From a bacterium (lineage in GTDB: Bacteria > Chloroflexota > Dormibacteria > UBA8260 > Bog-877), in contig JAKAVU010000118.1 of the NCBI GenBank assembly GCA_021817185.1, positions 1-8,567 of the forward strand: a stretch of DNA of 8,567 bases, given 5' to 3'. Under the pieces are notes generated by a model. The model did not search any database and was not told the origin of the DNA. It saw only the letters and a list, made by a program, of their open reading frames with translations. Position 1 is the stretch's first letter. Every line of letters begins with the position of its first letter. Of this stretch, positions 1-6,297 are shown piece by piece. Made by a program: the position numbers and the translations under genes.

Positions 1-927
1 GATGATTCGGTCCGAGCCGAGAGGGCGGAGGTCAACTGCGGTGCCTACATCTTCAGGCTGCCTCAGCTCTGGGAGGCGCTGGCGGGCCTCAGCCGCGACA
101 ACGCCCAGGGGGAGCTGTACCTGAGCTGGGTGCCCCAGGCCATAGGCGGGGGCGCGGAGCTGGTGTCGCTGCGCGATCCGGAGGAGGCCCTCCAGGTCAA
201 CGACCGCGTCCAGCTGGCGGCGGCGGAGGCCGCCTGGCGGCGGCGCACTCTGCGGCGCCTCATGGCCCAGGGGGTGACGGTCGTGGACCCGGGCTCCACC
301 TGGGTCGACTGCGACGTGCAGGTCGGGCAGGACTCGGTGCTGCACCCCGGGACGGTGCTGCGCGGCGCCACCGTGGTCGGGCGGGAGTGTGAGCTGGGTC
401 CGTTCGCCGAGCTTGACAGCTGCCAGCTGGCCGATGGCTGCCGGGTGGGGCGGAGCGTGCTGCGCGGCTGTAAGCTGGAGAAGGGGGTGGATGTGGGGCC
501 CTACAACCGGGTTCGTCCCGGCACCGTCCTCGGCCCCGGCAGCCACCTCGGGACCTTCACCGAGGTGGTCCGCAGCCGGATCGGCGCGGGCAGCCAGGTG
601 CCGCATCTGAGCTACTTGGGGGACGCTGAACTGGGGGATGACGTGAACGTGGGCGCCGGCAGCATCACCGCCAACTGGGACGGCATCGCCAAGCGCCGCA
701 CCGTGATCGAGGACGGGGTGCGCCTGGGAAGTGACACCATCCTGGTGGCGCCGATCCGGGTGGGCGAGGGTGCCTACACCGCCGCCGGGTCGGTGTTGAC
801 CGGGGATGTGCCTCCGGGCGCGCTGGCGGTGTCCCGGGTGCCCCAGCGGAACCTGGAGGGATGGGTCGCGCGCCGGCGGCCGGGCGGCCGTCCGGTCGCC
901 GAAGTGGCTGCGGAGGAGGAGGGTTGA
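1..927 (+). CDS. glmU: Bifunctional GlmU (UDP-N-acetylglucosamine pyrophosphorylase / glucosamine-1-phosphate acetyltransferase), 5' truncated
   Basis: GlmU acetylates glucosamine-1-phosphate and then uridylylates it to UDP-GlcNAc, the cytoplasmic precursor of peptidoglycan and other surface glycans. The window begins inside the gene in frame 1 and holds its last 308 residues; the family is usually about 450-490 residues, so roughly the first third is missing. Residues 11-45 (EVNCGAYIF, then DNAQGELYLSWVPQ) and 66-73 (VNDRVQLA) belong to the end of the N-terminal uridylyltransferase domain. From about residue 97 a left-handed beta-helix of hexapeptide repeats runs to the C-terminus. Acetyltransferase-site features are visible: RPG (R172), HLSY (H202, Y205), N216, N225 and K231, followed by VPPGALAVSRVPQRN. 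Two expected residues differ: V190 stands where E. coli has K351, and W226 where it has Y387. The gene continues upstream, so GTG 130 is internal and not its start. It is probably co-transcribed with prs. Confidence 0.95.
   Translation, partial: DDSVRAERAEVNCGAYIFRLPQLWEALAGLSRDNAQGELYLSWVPQAIGGGAELVSLRDPEEALQVNDRVQLAAAEAAWRRRTLRRLMAQGVTVVDPGSTWVDCDVQVGQDSVLHPGTVLRGATVVGRECELGPFAELDSCQLADGCRVGRSVLRGCKLEKGVDVGPYNRVRPGTVLGPGSHLGTFTEVVRSRIGAGSQVPHLSYLGDAELGDDVNVGAGSITANWDGIAKRRTVIEDGVRLGSDTILVAPIRVGEGAYTAAGSVLTGDVPPGALAVSRVPQRNLEGWVARRRPGGRPVAEVAAEEEG
912..926 (+). promoter_or_regulatory. Purine-rich Shine-Dalgarno run at the glmU/prs junction, with an alternative TTG start
   Basis: The run GGAGGAGGAGGG (912-923) also encodes the last residues of GlmU. 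Its first GGAGG lies 7 bases before an in-frame TTG at 924-926, which overlaps the glmU stop TGA (925-927). The ATG at 948 has only GAGGGGGG (926-933) about 14 bases upstream and a weak GGACGGA nearer. The purine run therefore favours a TTG start for prs that is translationally coupled to glmU, although ATG is the more usual codon. The sequence alone does not decide between them. Confidence 0.5.
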
Positions 928-947
928 GGGGGGCGGACGGACCGCTG

Positions 948-1877
948 ATGCTGCTGTGCGGCACCGCCAATCCCGAGCTGGGCAAGAGGATCTCCGAAGA
1001 GGTGGGGGTGCCGCTGGCCCCCATGGAGATCACCCGCTTCGCCGATGGTGAGTTCGACGTGCGGATCGGTGAGTCGGTGCGCGGGCATGACGTCTTCGTG
1101 ATCCAGCCCACCTGCCCGCCGGTGAACGACAACTACATGGAGCTGTTCGTGATCCTGGACGCGCTGCGGCGGGCCAGCGCCGCCCGGATCAACGCCGTGC
1201 TGCCCTACTACGGATACCAGCGCAAGGAGAAGAAGACCCGGGCGCGCGACCCCATCTCGGCGAAGCTGATGGCCAACTTCCTGCAGGTCGCGGGGGCGGA
1301 GCGGATGATCGTGCTGGACCTCCACGCCGAGGCCATCCAGGGCTTCTTCGACATCCCGGTCGATGCCCTGACCGCGAGCAAGATTCTCGCCGCTCACATC
1401 CGCAGCCGCCACGGGCGCCAGCCGATAGTTGTGGTCTCCCCCGACGTGGGGGGCACCGCCCGTGCCCGGGCGATCGCCCGGCTTCTGGAGTCGCCGCTGG
1501 CCATCATCGACAAGCGTCGTCCCCGCGACGACGACATCGAGGTGCTCAACGTCATCGGTGACGTCGAGGGCAGCACCTGCGTGGTGGTGGATGACCTGAT
1601 CTCAACCGCCTCGACGCTGGTGGGGGCCGCGAATGCGCTCAAGCAGGAGGGGGCCAGGTCAGTGGACGTGCTGGCCACCCACGGGGTGTGGAGCGCCGGC
1701 TCGCTGCAGCGACTGGAGGATGCCTTCATCGACGAGGTGGTGGTGACCGACACGATTCCGCTGTCGGCTGAGGTGGCCCGCAGCCCCCGGGTGACCCAGG
1801 TGTCGGTGGCGCCGCTCATCGCGGAGGCCATCGTGCGGGTGCACGAGGGGCGCTCGGTGTCGGCCCTGTTCCGGTGA
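948..1877 (+). CDS. prs: Ribose-phosphate pyrophosphokinase (PRPP synthetase)
   Basis: Prs makes PRPP from ribose-5-phosphate and ATP in the cytoplasm, feeding purine, pyrimidine, NAD, histidine and tryptophan synthesis. From ATG 948 the protein is 309 residues; the alternative TTG at 924 gives 317, close to the usual 313-320. Visible family features: GTANPEL near the N-terminus, FADGEFDVRI (31-40), the ATP-binding YGYQRKEKK segment (88-96), DLHAEAIQGFFDIPVD (124-139) with H126, SPDVGG (164-169), IDKRRP (187-192) with K189 and R191, the PRPP loop VDDLISTAST (214-223), ATHGVWS, and the C-terminal SVAPLIAEAI. The usual RQ dipeptide of the ATP segment is R92-K93, and the usual DDxIDTxGT loop has S219 and S222. 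It lies 20 bases after glmU, an arrangement common in Gram-positive bacteria, and the two probably share an operon. No T-tailed terminator follows. Confidence 0.96.
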   Translation: MLLCGTANPELGKRISEEVGVPLAPMEITRFADGEFDVRIGESVRGHDVFVIQPTCPPVNDNYMELFVILDALRRASAARINAVLPYYGYQRKEKKTRARDPISAKLMANFLQVAGAERMIVLDLHAEAIQGFFDIPVDALTASKILAAHIRSRHGRQPIVVVSPDVGGTARARAIARLLESPLAIIDKRRPRDDDIEVLNVIGDVEGSTCVVVDDLISTASTLVGAANALKQEGARSVDVLATHGVWSAGSLQRLEDAFIDEVVVTDTIPLSAEVARSPRVTQVSVAPLIAEAIVRVHEGRSVSALFR

Positions 1878-1888
1878 GATCGCGCGGC

Positions 1889-1897
1889 TGTTAGACT
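1889..1897 (+). promoter_or_regulatory. Extended -10 promoter upstream of the CNNM gene
   Basis: TGTTAGACT fits the extended -10 pattern TGnTAnnnT with hexamer TAGACT at 1892-1897. Seventeen bases upstream is only TTCCGG (1869-1874), a poor -35. Transcription would start near 1904. It begins 12 bases after the prs stop, inside an otherwise AT-poor gap, and points at the CNNM gene with a leader of about 155 bases. Confidence 0.55.
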
Positions 1898-1903
1898 CGG
1901 GCC

Positions 1904-2059
1904 GAAGATGAGCTCTGGCTCACCCGCTGGTCGAATACGCGGGCACAGTGCTGGCGCCCTGAGCGGATGCGGCGGCTGCCTCGCCGCGGACCGCCCGGCC
2001 GCATCCCGTCTGTGGCGACGGCCGCCCAGACCTCGGCCGCCCGTCTTCGGTGAGGGGTG
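1904..2059 (+). promoter_or_regulatory. GC-rich leader with successive hairpins ahead of the CNNM gene
   Basis: Downstream of the extended -10 three stems can form in a row. TGAGC (1909-1913) pairs with GCTCA (1918-1922) across a TCTG tetraloop. CCCGC (1923-1927) pairs with GCGGG (1939-1943). GCGGCG (1969-1974) pairs with CGCCGC (1982-1987). The GGG at 1941-1943 could instead pair within GGGC/GCCC (1956-1959), so stem 2 has an alternative. The 9-base word CGGCCGCCC occurs twice, at 2019-2027 and 2034-2042. No known riboswitch class was recognised, and GC-rich DNA forms such stems by chance, so regulation is only a possibility. Confidence 0.25.
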
Positions 2060-2060
2060 A
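1908..2060 (+). CDS. Possible small ORF (50 aa) in the CNNM leader, overlapping the CNNM start
   Basis: ATG 1908 opens 50 codons ending in TGA 2058-2060, which overlaps the CNNM start ATG 2060-2062 as TGATG, the classic arrangement for translational coupling. The ATG lies about 4 bases after the predicted transcription start, so it would be read as a near-leaderless message. The peptide is Gly/Ala/Arg/Pro-rich, with CGGC at 21-24 and a Pro/Arg-rich tail (RRPPRPRPPVF, 37-47). It has no membrane segment and matches no family I know. Evidence against: by hand count about 70% of its third positions are G or C, against nearly 90% in a sample of prs, and open frames this long arise easily in GC-rich DNA. 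It could be a leader peptide, but chance is at least as likely. Confidence 0.25.
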   Translation: MSSGSPAGRIRGHSAGALSGCGGCLAADRPAASRLWRRPPRPRPPVFGEG

Positions 2061-3373
2061 TGACGGTCTGGCTCATCGTCGTTCTGGTCGCGGCGCTCGT
2101 CCTGGCGGCGCTATCCGCGACCGCTGAGACCTCGCTCACCTCGGTGAGCCGGATCCGGGTCCGCGCTCGGGCGGAGGAGGGGGACGGGCGGGCCGCTCTG
2201 ATCGAGCGATTGCACGCCAACCCCGGCGGCTACCTGGGGGCGATCCTGGTCACCAACACGCTCGCGCTGATGCTGGCCTCATCCTCGGCCACCCTGCTGG
2301 CGGCGAGCCGCTTCGGCACCGGGGCGGGCTTCTGGTCCGCGGTCGCGCTGGCGGTGCTGGTCATGCTCTTCTGTGAGATCGGGCCCAAGGCCTACGCGCT
2401 CCAGCACAACGAGCAGGTTGCCCGGGTGGTGGCTCCGGCGGTGGCGGCCGCCACCACGATCCTCGGGCCGCTGGTTGCGGTCCTCAGCTGGATCACCTCC
2501 GGCATCACGCGGCTGCTGCCCGGAGAGGGGGGGCGGGGAACCCCGTTCCTCACGGAGGAGGAGCTCAAGGCTCTGGTGTCGGCCAGCTCTGAGGAGGGGG
2601 TGGTCGAGGAGGAGGAGCGGGAGATGATCCACGGGGTCCTGGAGATGACTGACAAGCCCGTCCGCGAGGTGATGGTGCCCAGGGTGCAGATGGTGGCGCT
2701 CCCCAGCGACGCCTCGCTGGAGGAGGCTGTCCAGGTGGTGTTGGAGCATGGCCACAGCCGGATCCCGGTCTATGAGGAGACCGTGGACAACATCGTTGGG
2801 GTGGTCTATGCCAAGGACCTGCTGCGCGCCCGTGCCGGAGCCGGTCCGGCTCCCGCCGAGGTGCGCGAGCTCGCCCGTCCTGCCATGTTCGTCCCCGAGG
2901 CCAAGCACCTCGGAGAGCTGCTCCAGGAGATGCAGCTCGCCAAGGTGCACCTGGTCCTGGTGGTCGACGAGTACGGGGGTACCGCCGGTCTGGTCACCAT
3001 CGAGGATGTCCTGGAGGAGATCGTCGGCCCGATCCGCGACGAATACGACCTCAGCGAGCAGGAGGAGATCCAGCTGATCGCCCCCAACCAGGCGCTGCTG
3101 TCCGCCTCCGCCAGCCTCGACGACGTCAACGAGCTGCTCCAGCTCCACTTGAAGGGGGAGGACTTCGACTCGGTGGGCGGTTTGGTGTACTCGCTGCTGG
3201 GCCGCATCCCGCGGGTCGGCGAGCAGGTGGACGCCGGCGACGGGATCACGATCACGGTCGAGTCAATCGACCGGCAGGCGATTCAGACCGTGCGCCTCAG
3301 CCGGGAGGAGCCGTTCGAGGTCGCGGCCGCGCCCGCCGACCCGCTGGGGAGCACCCCCGCCGGCACCGCCTGA
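2060..3373 (+). CDS. CNNM/CorC-type membrane protein with CBS domain pair (hemolysin C family, putative Mg2+/Co2+ efflux)
   Basis: From ATG 2060 the protein is 437 residues; GTG 2057 would add one codon. GAGG at 2052-2055 is a modest, close ribosome-binding site. The N-terminal CNNM (DUF21) membrane domain covers about residues 1-155: hydrophobic helices near 3-20, 60-82, 92-106 and 120-150, with the cytoplasmic-side motif RIRVRARAEEGDGRAA and the EIGPK element (106-110). A CBS pair follows at about 200-260 (MVPRVQMVALP, HSRIPVYE) and 272-327 (DEYGGTAGLVTIEDVLEEIVG). A CorC/HlyC-type C-terminal domain occupies about 340-415. The family is linked to Mg2+ or Co2+ export, and the CBS pair usually senses nucleotide or Mg2+-ATP. 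The hemolysin name is historical and does not imply toxicity. It probably forms a transcription unit with recO, five bases downstream, from the promoter at 1889. Confidence 0.92.
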   Translation: MTVWLIVVLVAALVLAALSATAETSLTSVSRIRVRARAEEGDGRAALIERLHANPGGYLGAILVTNTLALMLASSSATLLAASRFGTGAGFWSAVALAVLVMLFCEIGPKAYALQHNEQVARVVAPAVAAATTILGPLVAVLSWITSGITRLLPGEGGRGTPFLTEEELKALVSASSEEGVVEEEEREMIHGVLEMTDKPVREVMVPRVQMVALPSDASLEEAVQVVLEHGHSRIPVYEETVDNIVGVVYAKDLLRARAGAGPAPAEVRELARPAMFVPEAKHLGELLQEMQLAKVHLVLVVDEYGGTAGLVTIEDVLEEIVGPIRDEYDLSEQEEIQLIAPNQALLSASASLDDVNELLQLHLKGEDFDSVGGLVYSLLGRIPRVGEQVDAGDGITITVESIDRQAIQTVRLSREEPFEVAAAPADPLGSTPAGTA

Positions 3374-3378
3374 TCGAG

Positions 3379-4125
3379 GTGCCCACGCCCTTCACGGATG
3401 AGGGGATAGTGCTGCGCCGGCGCGCGTTCGGCGATGCCGACCGGATTCTGGTCGTTCTCACCAGGGACCACGGCAAGCTCAGCGTGCTGGCCAAGGGCCT
3501 CCGCCGGGCCAGGGCCCGCAATGCCGCGGGCATGGATCTGCTGGCGCGGAGCCGGCTGCAGCTGATCCCCGGCCGCAGCCTCGCTGTCTTGGCCCAGGCG
3601 AGGCCGCTGGGAGCCTCCCTGAGCGGTGCCGACCCGGTCCGATTGGCGTGTGCCTCCGTGCTGGCGGAGCTGGTCGACGCGACCGTCGAGGAGGGGCATC
3701 CCGAGCCCCGCGTGTATGAGATCCTGGCCGAGGCCTCCACCCGCATCGGTGTGGTCGCCGCCGACCCCCGTCTGGCGCTCTCCCTGGCGGCGTTCGCGCT
3801 CGCCGCCGCGGGCGGATACCAGCCGGAGCTGACCACCTGCGTCGCCTGCGGCCGGGAGTTGGAGAACCGGGACGGCACCTTCGTGGCCGCCCTGGGTGGG
3901 GTGGTCCAGGGTGAGTGCCAGGCGCGGGCCCCCGGCCTTCCCTGCGGGGCCGCCACCCTCAGGGTGCTGCGCCGGATGGCGGTCGCCGACGAGGCCACGG
4001 TGCTGAGGCTGCGCTGGCAGCCGAGCCTCCGGGACGAGGTGCAGGCGATCCTCATCGCCCACCTGGAGCACCATCTGGACCGCCCCATCAGGGCGGCCCG
4101 GGTGCTGGTCGAGCTCAGCTCTTGA
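3379..4125 (+). CDS. recO: DNA repair protein RecO
   Basis: RecO works with RecR, and RecF in many species, to load RecA onto SSB-coated single-stranded DNA during gap repair. The 248 residues match the usual family length. The N-terminal OB fold is clear: DEGIVLRRRAFGDADRIL, then HGKLSVLAKGLRRARAR (basic, likely DNA-contacting), to about residue 78. The rest is the helical C-terminal domain with a zinc-finger region: C154-x2-C157, then C180 and C189. In most homologues the second half reads GGxxCxxC; here it is GGVVQGEC, so the third cysteine position is Q177 and C180 is the retained fourth. C189 might replace the missing ligand. The GTG start lies five bases after the CNNM stop with no good Shine-Dalgarno sequence, suggesting coupled translation. 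Its TGA abuts the convergent cysS stop. Confidence 0.92.
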   Translation: MPTPFTDEGIVLRRRAFGDADRILVVLTRDHGKLSVLAKGLRRARARNAAGMDLLARSRLQLIPGRSLAVLAQARPLGASLSGADPVRLACASVLAELVDATVEEGHPEPRVYEILAEASTRIGVVAADPRLALSLAAFALAAAGGYQPELTTCVACGRELENRDGTFVAALGGVVQGECQARAPGLPCGAATLRVLRRMAVADEATVLRLRWQPSLRDEVQAILIAHLEHHLDRPIRAARVLVELSS

Positions 4126-6291
4126 TCAGTGGGCCGGGGCTGGGCCCGCGGCCACCAGCAGGTCCAGGCGGTGATGCCAGCGATCGTAGAAGCGGCGGAA
4201 GTTCAGCCGCGAGAGGCGGTCCCGCTCATCCGGATCGGTTTCCTCCCAGCCGCGATGCTCATGCATCAGGACCGGGAGGCCCGGCAGGCGAAGCTGGCGC
4301 AGCCCCTGCGCCCGCAGCTGCAGGCAGAGATTGAAGTCCAGCATGCGGTAGAAGCGGAAGCGCTCGTCGAGCAGTCCCAGCTCGGTGAAGCGATGACGTG
4401 CCAGCGCCAGGCAGTACCCGTCGATGGCGTCGACCAGCTCCTGATCGGTGTCGAAGAACTCGCGCATGTCGGCGCTGCGCGCACCCCACCTCCCGACCGC
4501 CCCCACCTCCGGGTCGGCGAGCGCCCGCACGATCGGTCCGAAGGCGTCGCCGGTGAGCTCCACCCCGGTGTCCAGGATCAGGACGACCCGCCCACGTGCC
4601 GCCCGGATGGTGACGTTGCGGGCGGCCGCCTCTCCGAGGCGGTGGTCGGCGAAGAAGGTTGTGAGGTGCGGCAGCTGTCCCGAGGCCTCCTCCAGAACCG
4701 CGCGGCATCCCGCTGGGGCATCGTTGTCGACCACCAGGACCTCGACCTTGTGGCCGTGGAGGTGCCGCCCGATGGAGGCCAGGCACCGGCCGAGGTCCTC
4801 CGGGTGACCCTGGGTCACGATGCTGACGCTGACCTCGAAGAGGTCGGGCTCGCGGCGCTGGTCCGGCACCTCCAGCGGTGACGAGATGGTGCCCCGGCGC
4901 AGGTCCGAGGCGGTGGCGACCCGGTAGCTGGTGGCTTGGTGGCCGTCTTCGGGGACAACCCTCATGCCTACCAGCCGGTGTCGCTCGGCGTCGGCTGCGC
5001 CGAAGTCGCGGTCCGCGCGGAGCCGCTCCCGGGCGCTCGCGACCGAGACCCACGGCCCGGGCGCGGGCTCCGGAGCGGGTTCCCGATCGAGCCCCACCCC
5101 CAGCAGCCGGTCCGCCAGGCGCAGGCCCAGTGACCTGGTGGCGGTTCCGATCCCCGAGTCCCGCGCGAATTGAAAGAGCTCGGACACGGCGGCCGGCAGG
5201 TCGAGATCGTCCTCCAGCGCCTCCCGCACCCGTCCGTAGAGGGCACCTGCGACATCCTCATCAGCGCCGACGACTTCGCGGGAGCCCACCCGGCGCAGCC
5301 GCTGCAGCCCCTGCTCGGCCGCCGCCAGGGAGGCCAGGGTGAAGTTCAGGCGGGTCCGGTAGCGCACGGAGGCGCAGAGCAGGCGGAAGGCCAGGGGGTC
5401 GAACCCCCGGTCCCGCAGATCCTCAACGGTGTACACGTTGCCTGAGGACTTGGCCATCTTGATCCCGTCCGCGAGCAGGTGCTGGCCGTGGACCCACAGC
5501 CGTACGAACTGCTGCCCGGTCGCGGCCTGGCTCTGGGCGCGCTCGTCCTCGTGGTGGGGGAAGATGTTGTCCACCCCGCCGGTGTGGATGTCGATCTGCT
5601 CGCCGAGGTAGGCCATCGACATCGCCGAGCATTCGATGTGCCAGCCGGGAAAGCCGCTGCCCCAGGGGCTTTCCCAGACCATCAGCTGGCGCCCGGGATC
5701 GGCCTTCCTCCACAGGGTGAAGTCGGCGGGATGGCGCTTGGCGGGGTCGGGTTCCGCGCCCACCCCCACCTGCAGCTGCTCCATGGAGTTGCGCGACAGC
5801 TCGCCGTAGGCAGGGTAGCTGGCGGTGTCAAAGTAGACCGTCCCATCCACCTCGTAGGCCACCCCGCGCTCTAGGAGACGGCCGATCAGCTGGAGCATCT
5901 GGGGGACGTGGTCGGTGGCCCGGGGGAAGTGGTCGGCCGGCTCGATCCCCATCGCCAGCTCCGCCTGGTGGAATTCATCCTCGAACTGCCCGGCGATCTC
6001 CCTGGGGGTGCGTCCGGCGGCCAGGGCTGCGGCTATGACCTTGTCCCCGCCGCGTTCGGCCATCTCCTGGCGCATGTGACCGACGTCGGTGATGTTCTTG
6101 ACGTGGAGCACCTCCCAGCCCTGGGCCCGGGCGATGCGCTTGATCCAGTCCGCCAGCAGATAGGTGCGCAGGTTGCCGATGTGCACCGAGCGGTAGACCG
6201 TTGGCCCGCAGCTGTAGATGGTGAGACGGTCTGGCCGCAGCGGCCTCACCGGCACCACCTGCCGGGAGAGCGTGTCATACAGCTGGAGCAC
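4126..6291 (-). CDS. cysS: Cysteinyl-tRNA synthetase fused to a C-terminal family-2-like glycosyltransferase domain
   Basis: One uninterrupted 721-residue frame. Residues 1-460 are a complete class I cysteinyl-tRNA synthetase: C28 in CGPTVY, HIGN (37-40), Zn ligands C221, H246 and E250, and KMAKS (278-282, usually KMSKS). A helical bundle and the C-terminal tRNA-binding segment follow (RADRDFGAADAERHRL, 425-440), so this is a true CysRS rather than the shorter MshC paralogue. After a linker (461-485), residues 486-711 resemble a GT-A family-2 glycosyltransferase: VSVSIVTQGHPEDLGRCLASI, VLVVDNDAP, HRLGEAAARN, VVLILDTGVEL, and a C-terminal HEHRGW block. The DxD position reads D574-T-G, lacking a second aspartate. 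The glycosyl donor and acceptor are unknown, and surface glycan work is only a guess. GTG 6291 gives the expected N-terminus (MLQLYDTLSRQ) but has no Shine-Dalgarno sequence. GTG 4869 (V475) could in principle start the second domain alone, without a clear ribosome-binding site. Confidence 0.93.
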   Translation of the reverse strand: MLQLYDTLSRQVVPVRPLRPDRLTIYSCGPTVYRSVHIGNLRTYLLADWIKRIARAQGWEVLHVKNITDVGHMRQEMAERGGDKVIAAALAAGRTPREIAGQFEDEFHQAELAMGIEPADHFPRATDHVPQMLQLIGRLLERGVAYEVDGTVYFDTASYPAYGELSRNSMEQLQVGVGAEPDPAKRHPADFTLWRKADPGRQLMVWESPWGSGFPGWHIECSAMSMAYLGEQIDIHTGGVDNIFPHHEDERAQSQAATGQQFVRLWVHGQHLLADGIKMAKSSGNVYTVEDLRDRGFDPLAFRLLCASVRYRTRLNFTLASLAAAEQGLQRLRRVGSREVVGADEDVAGALYGRVREALEDDLDLPAAVSELFQFARDSGIGTATRSLGLRLADRLLGVGLDREPAPEPAPGPWVSVASARERLRADRDFGAADAERHRLVGMRVVPEDGHQATSYRVATASDLRRGTISSPLEVPDQRREPDLFEVSVSIVTQGHPEDLGRCLASIGRHLHGHKVEVLVVDNDAPAGCRAVLEEASGQLPHLTTFFADHRLGEAAARNVTIRAARGRVVLILDTGVELTGDAFGPIVRALADPEVGAVGRWGARSADMREFFDTDQELVDAIDGYCLALARHRFTELGLLDERFRFYRMLDFNLCLQLRAQGLRQLRLPGLPVLMHEHRGWEETDPDERDRLSRLNFRRFYDRWHHRLDLLVAAGPAPAH

Positions 6292-6297
6292 CAGTCG

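Noticed and set aside
2279..3148. Long minus-strand open frame (289 codons) antisense to the CNNM gene
   Set aside because: Low-complexity His/Leu/Gly/Asp-rich translation with no motif; the plus strand encodes a clear CNNM-CBS protein. Such shadow frames are expected at high GC.
3283..4088. Two overlapping minus-strand open frames of 263 codons opposite recO
   Set aside because: Both are shadows of recO; neither shows a domain.
4129..4881. Plus-strand open frame (250 codons) opposite the glycosyltransferase domain
   Set aside because: Antisense to the fusion gene; composition typical of a shadow frame, no motif, no ribosome-binding site.
4126..6291. MshC (mycothiol cysteine ligase) instead of CysRS
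   Set aside because: MshC is shorter and lacks the C-terminal tRNA-binding part; this protein keeps the full CysRS architecture.
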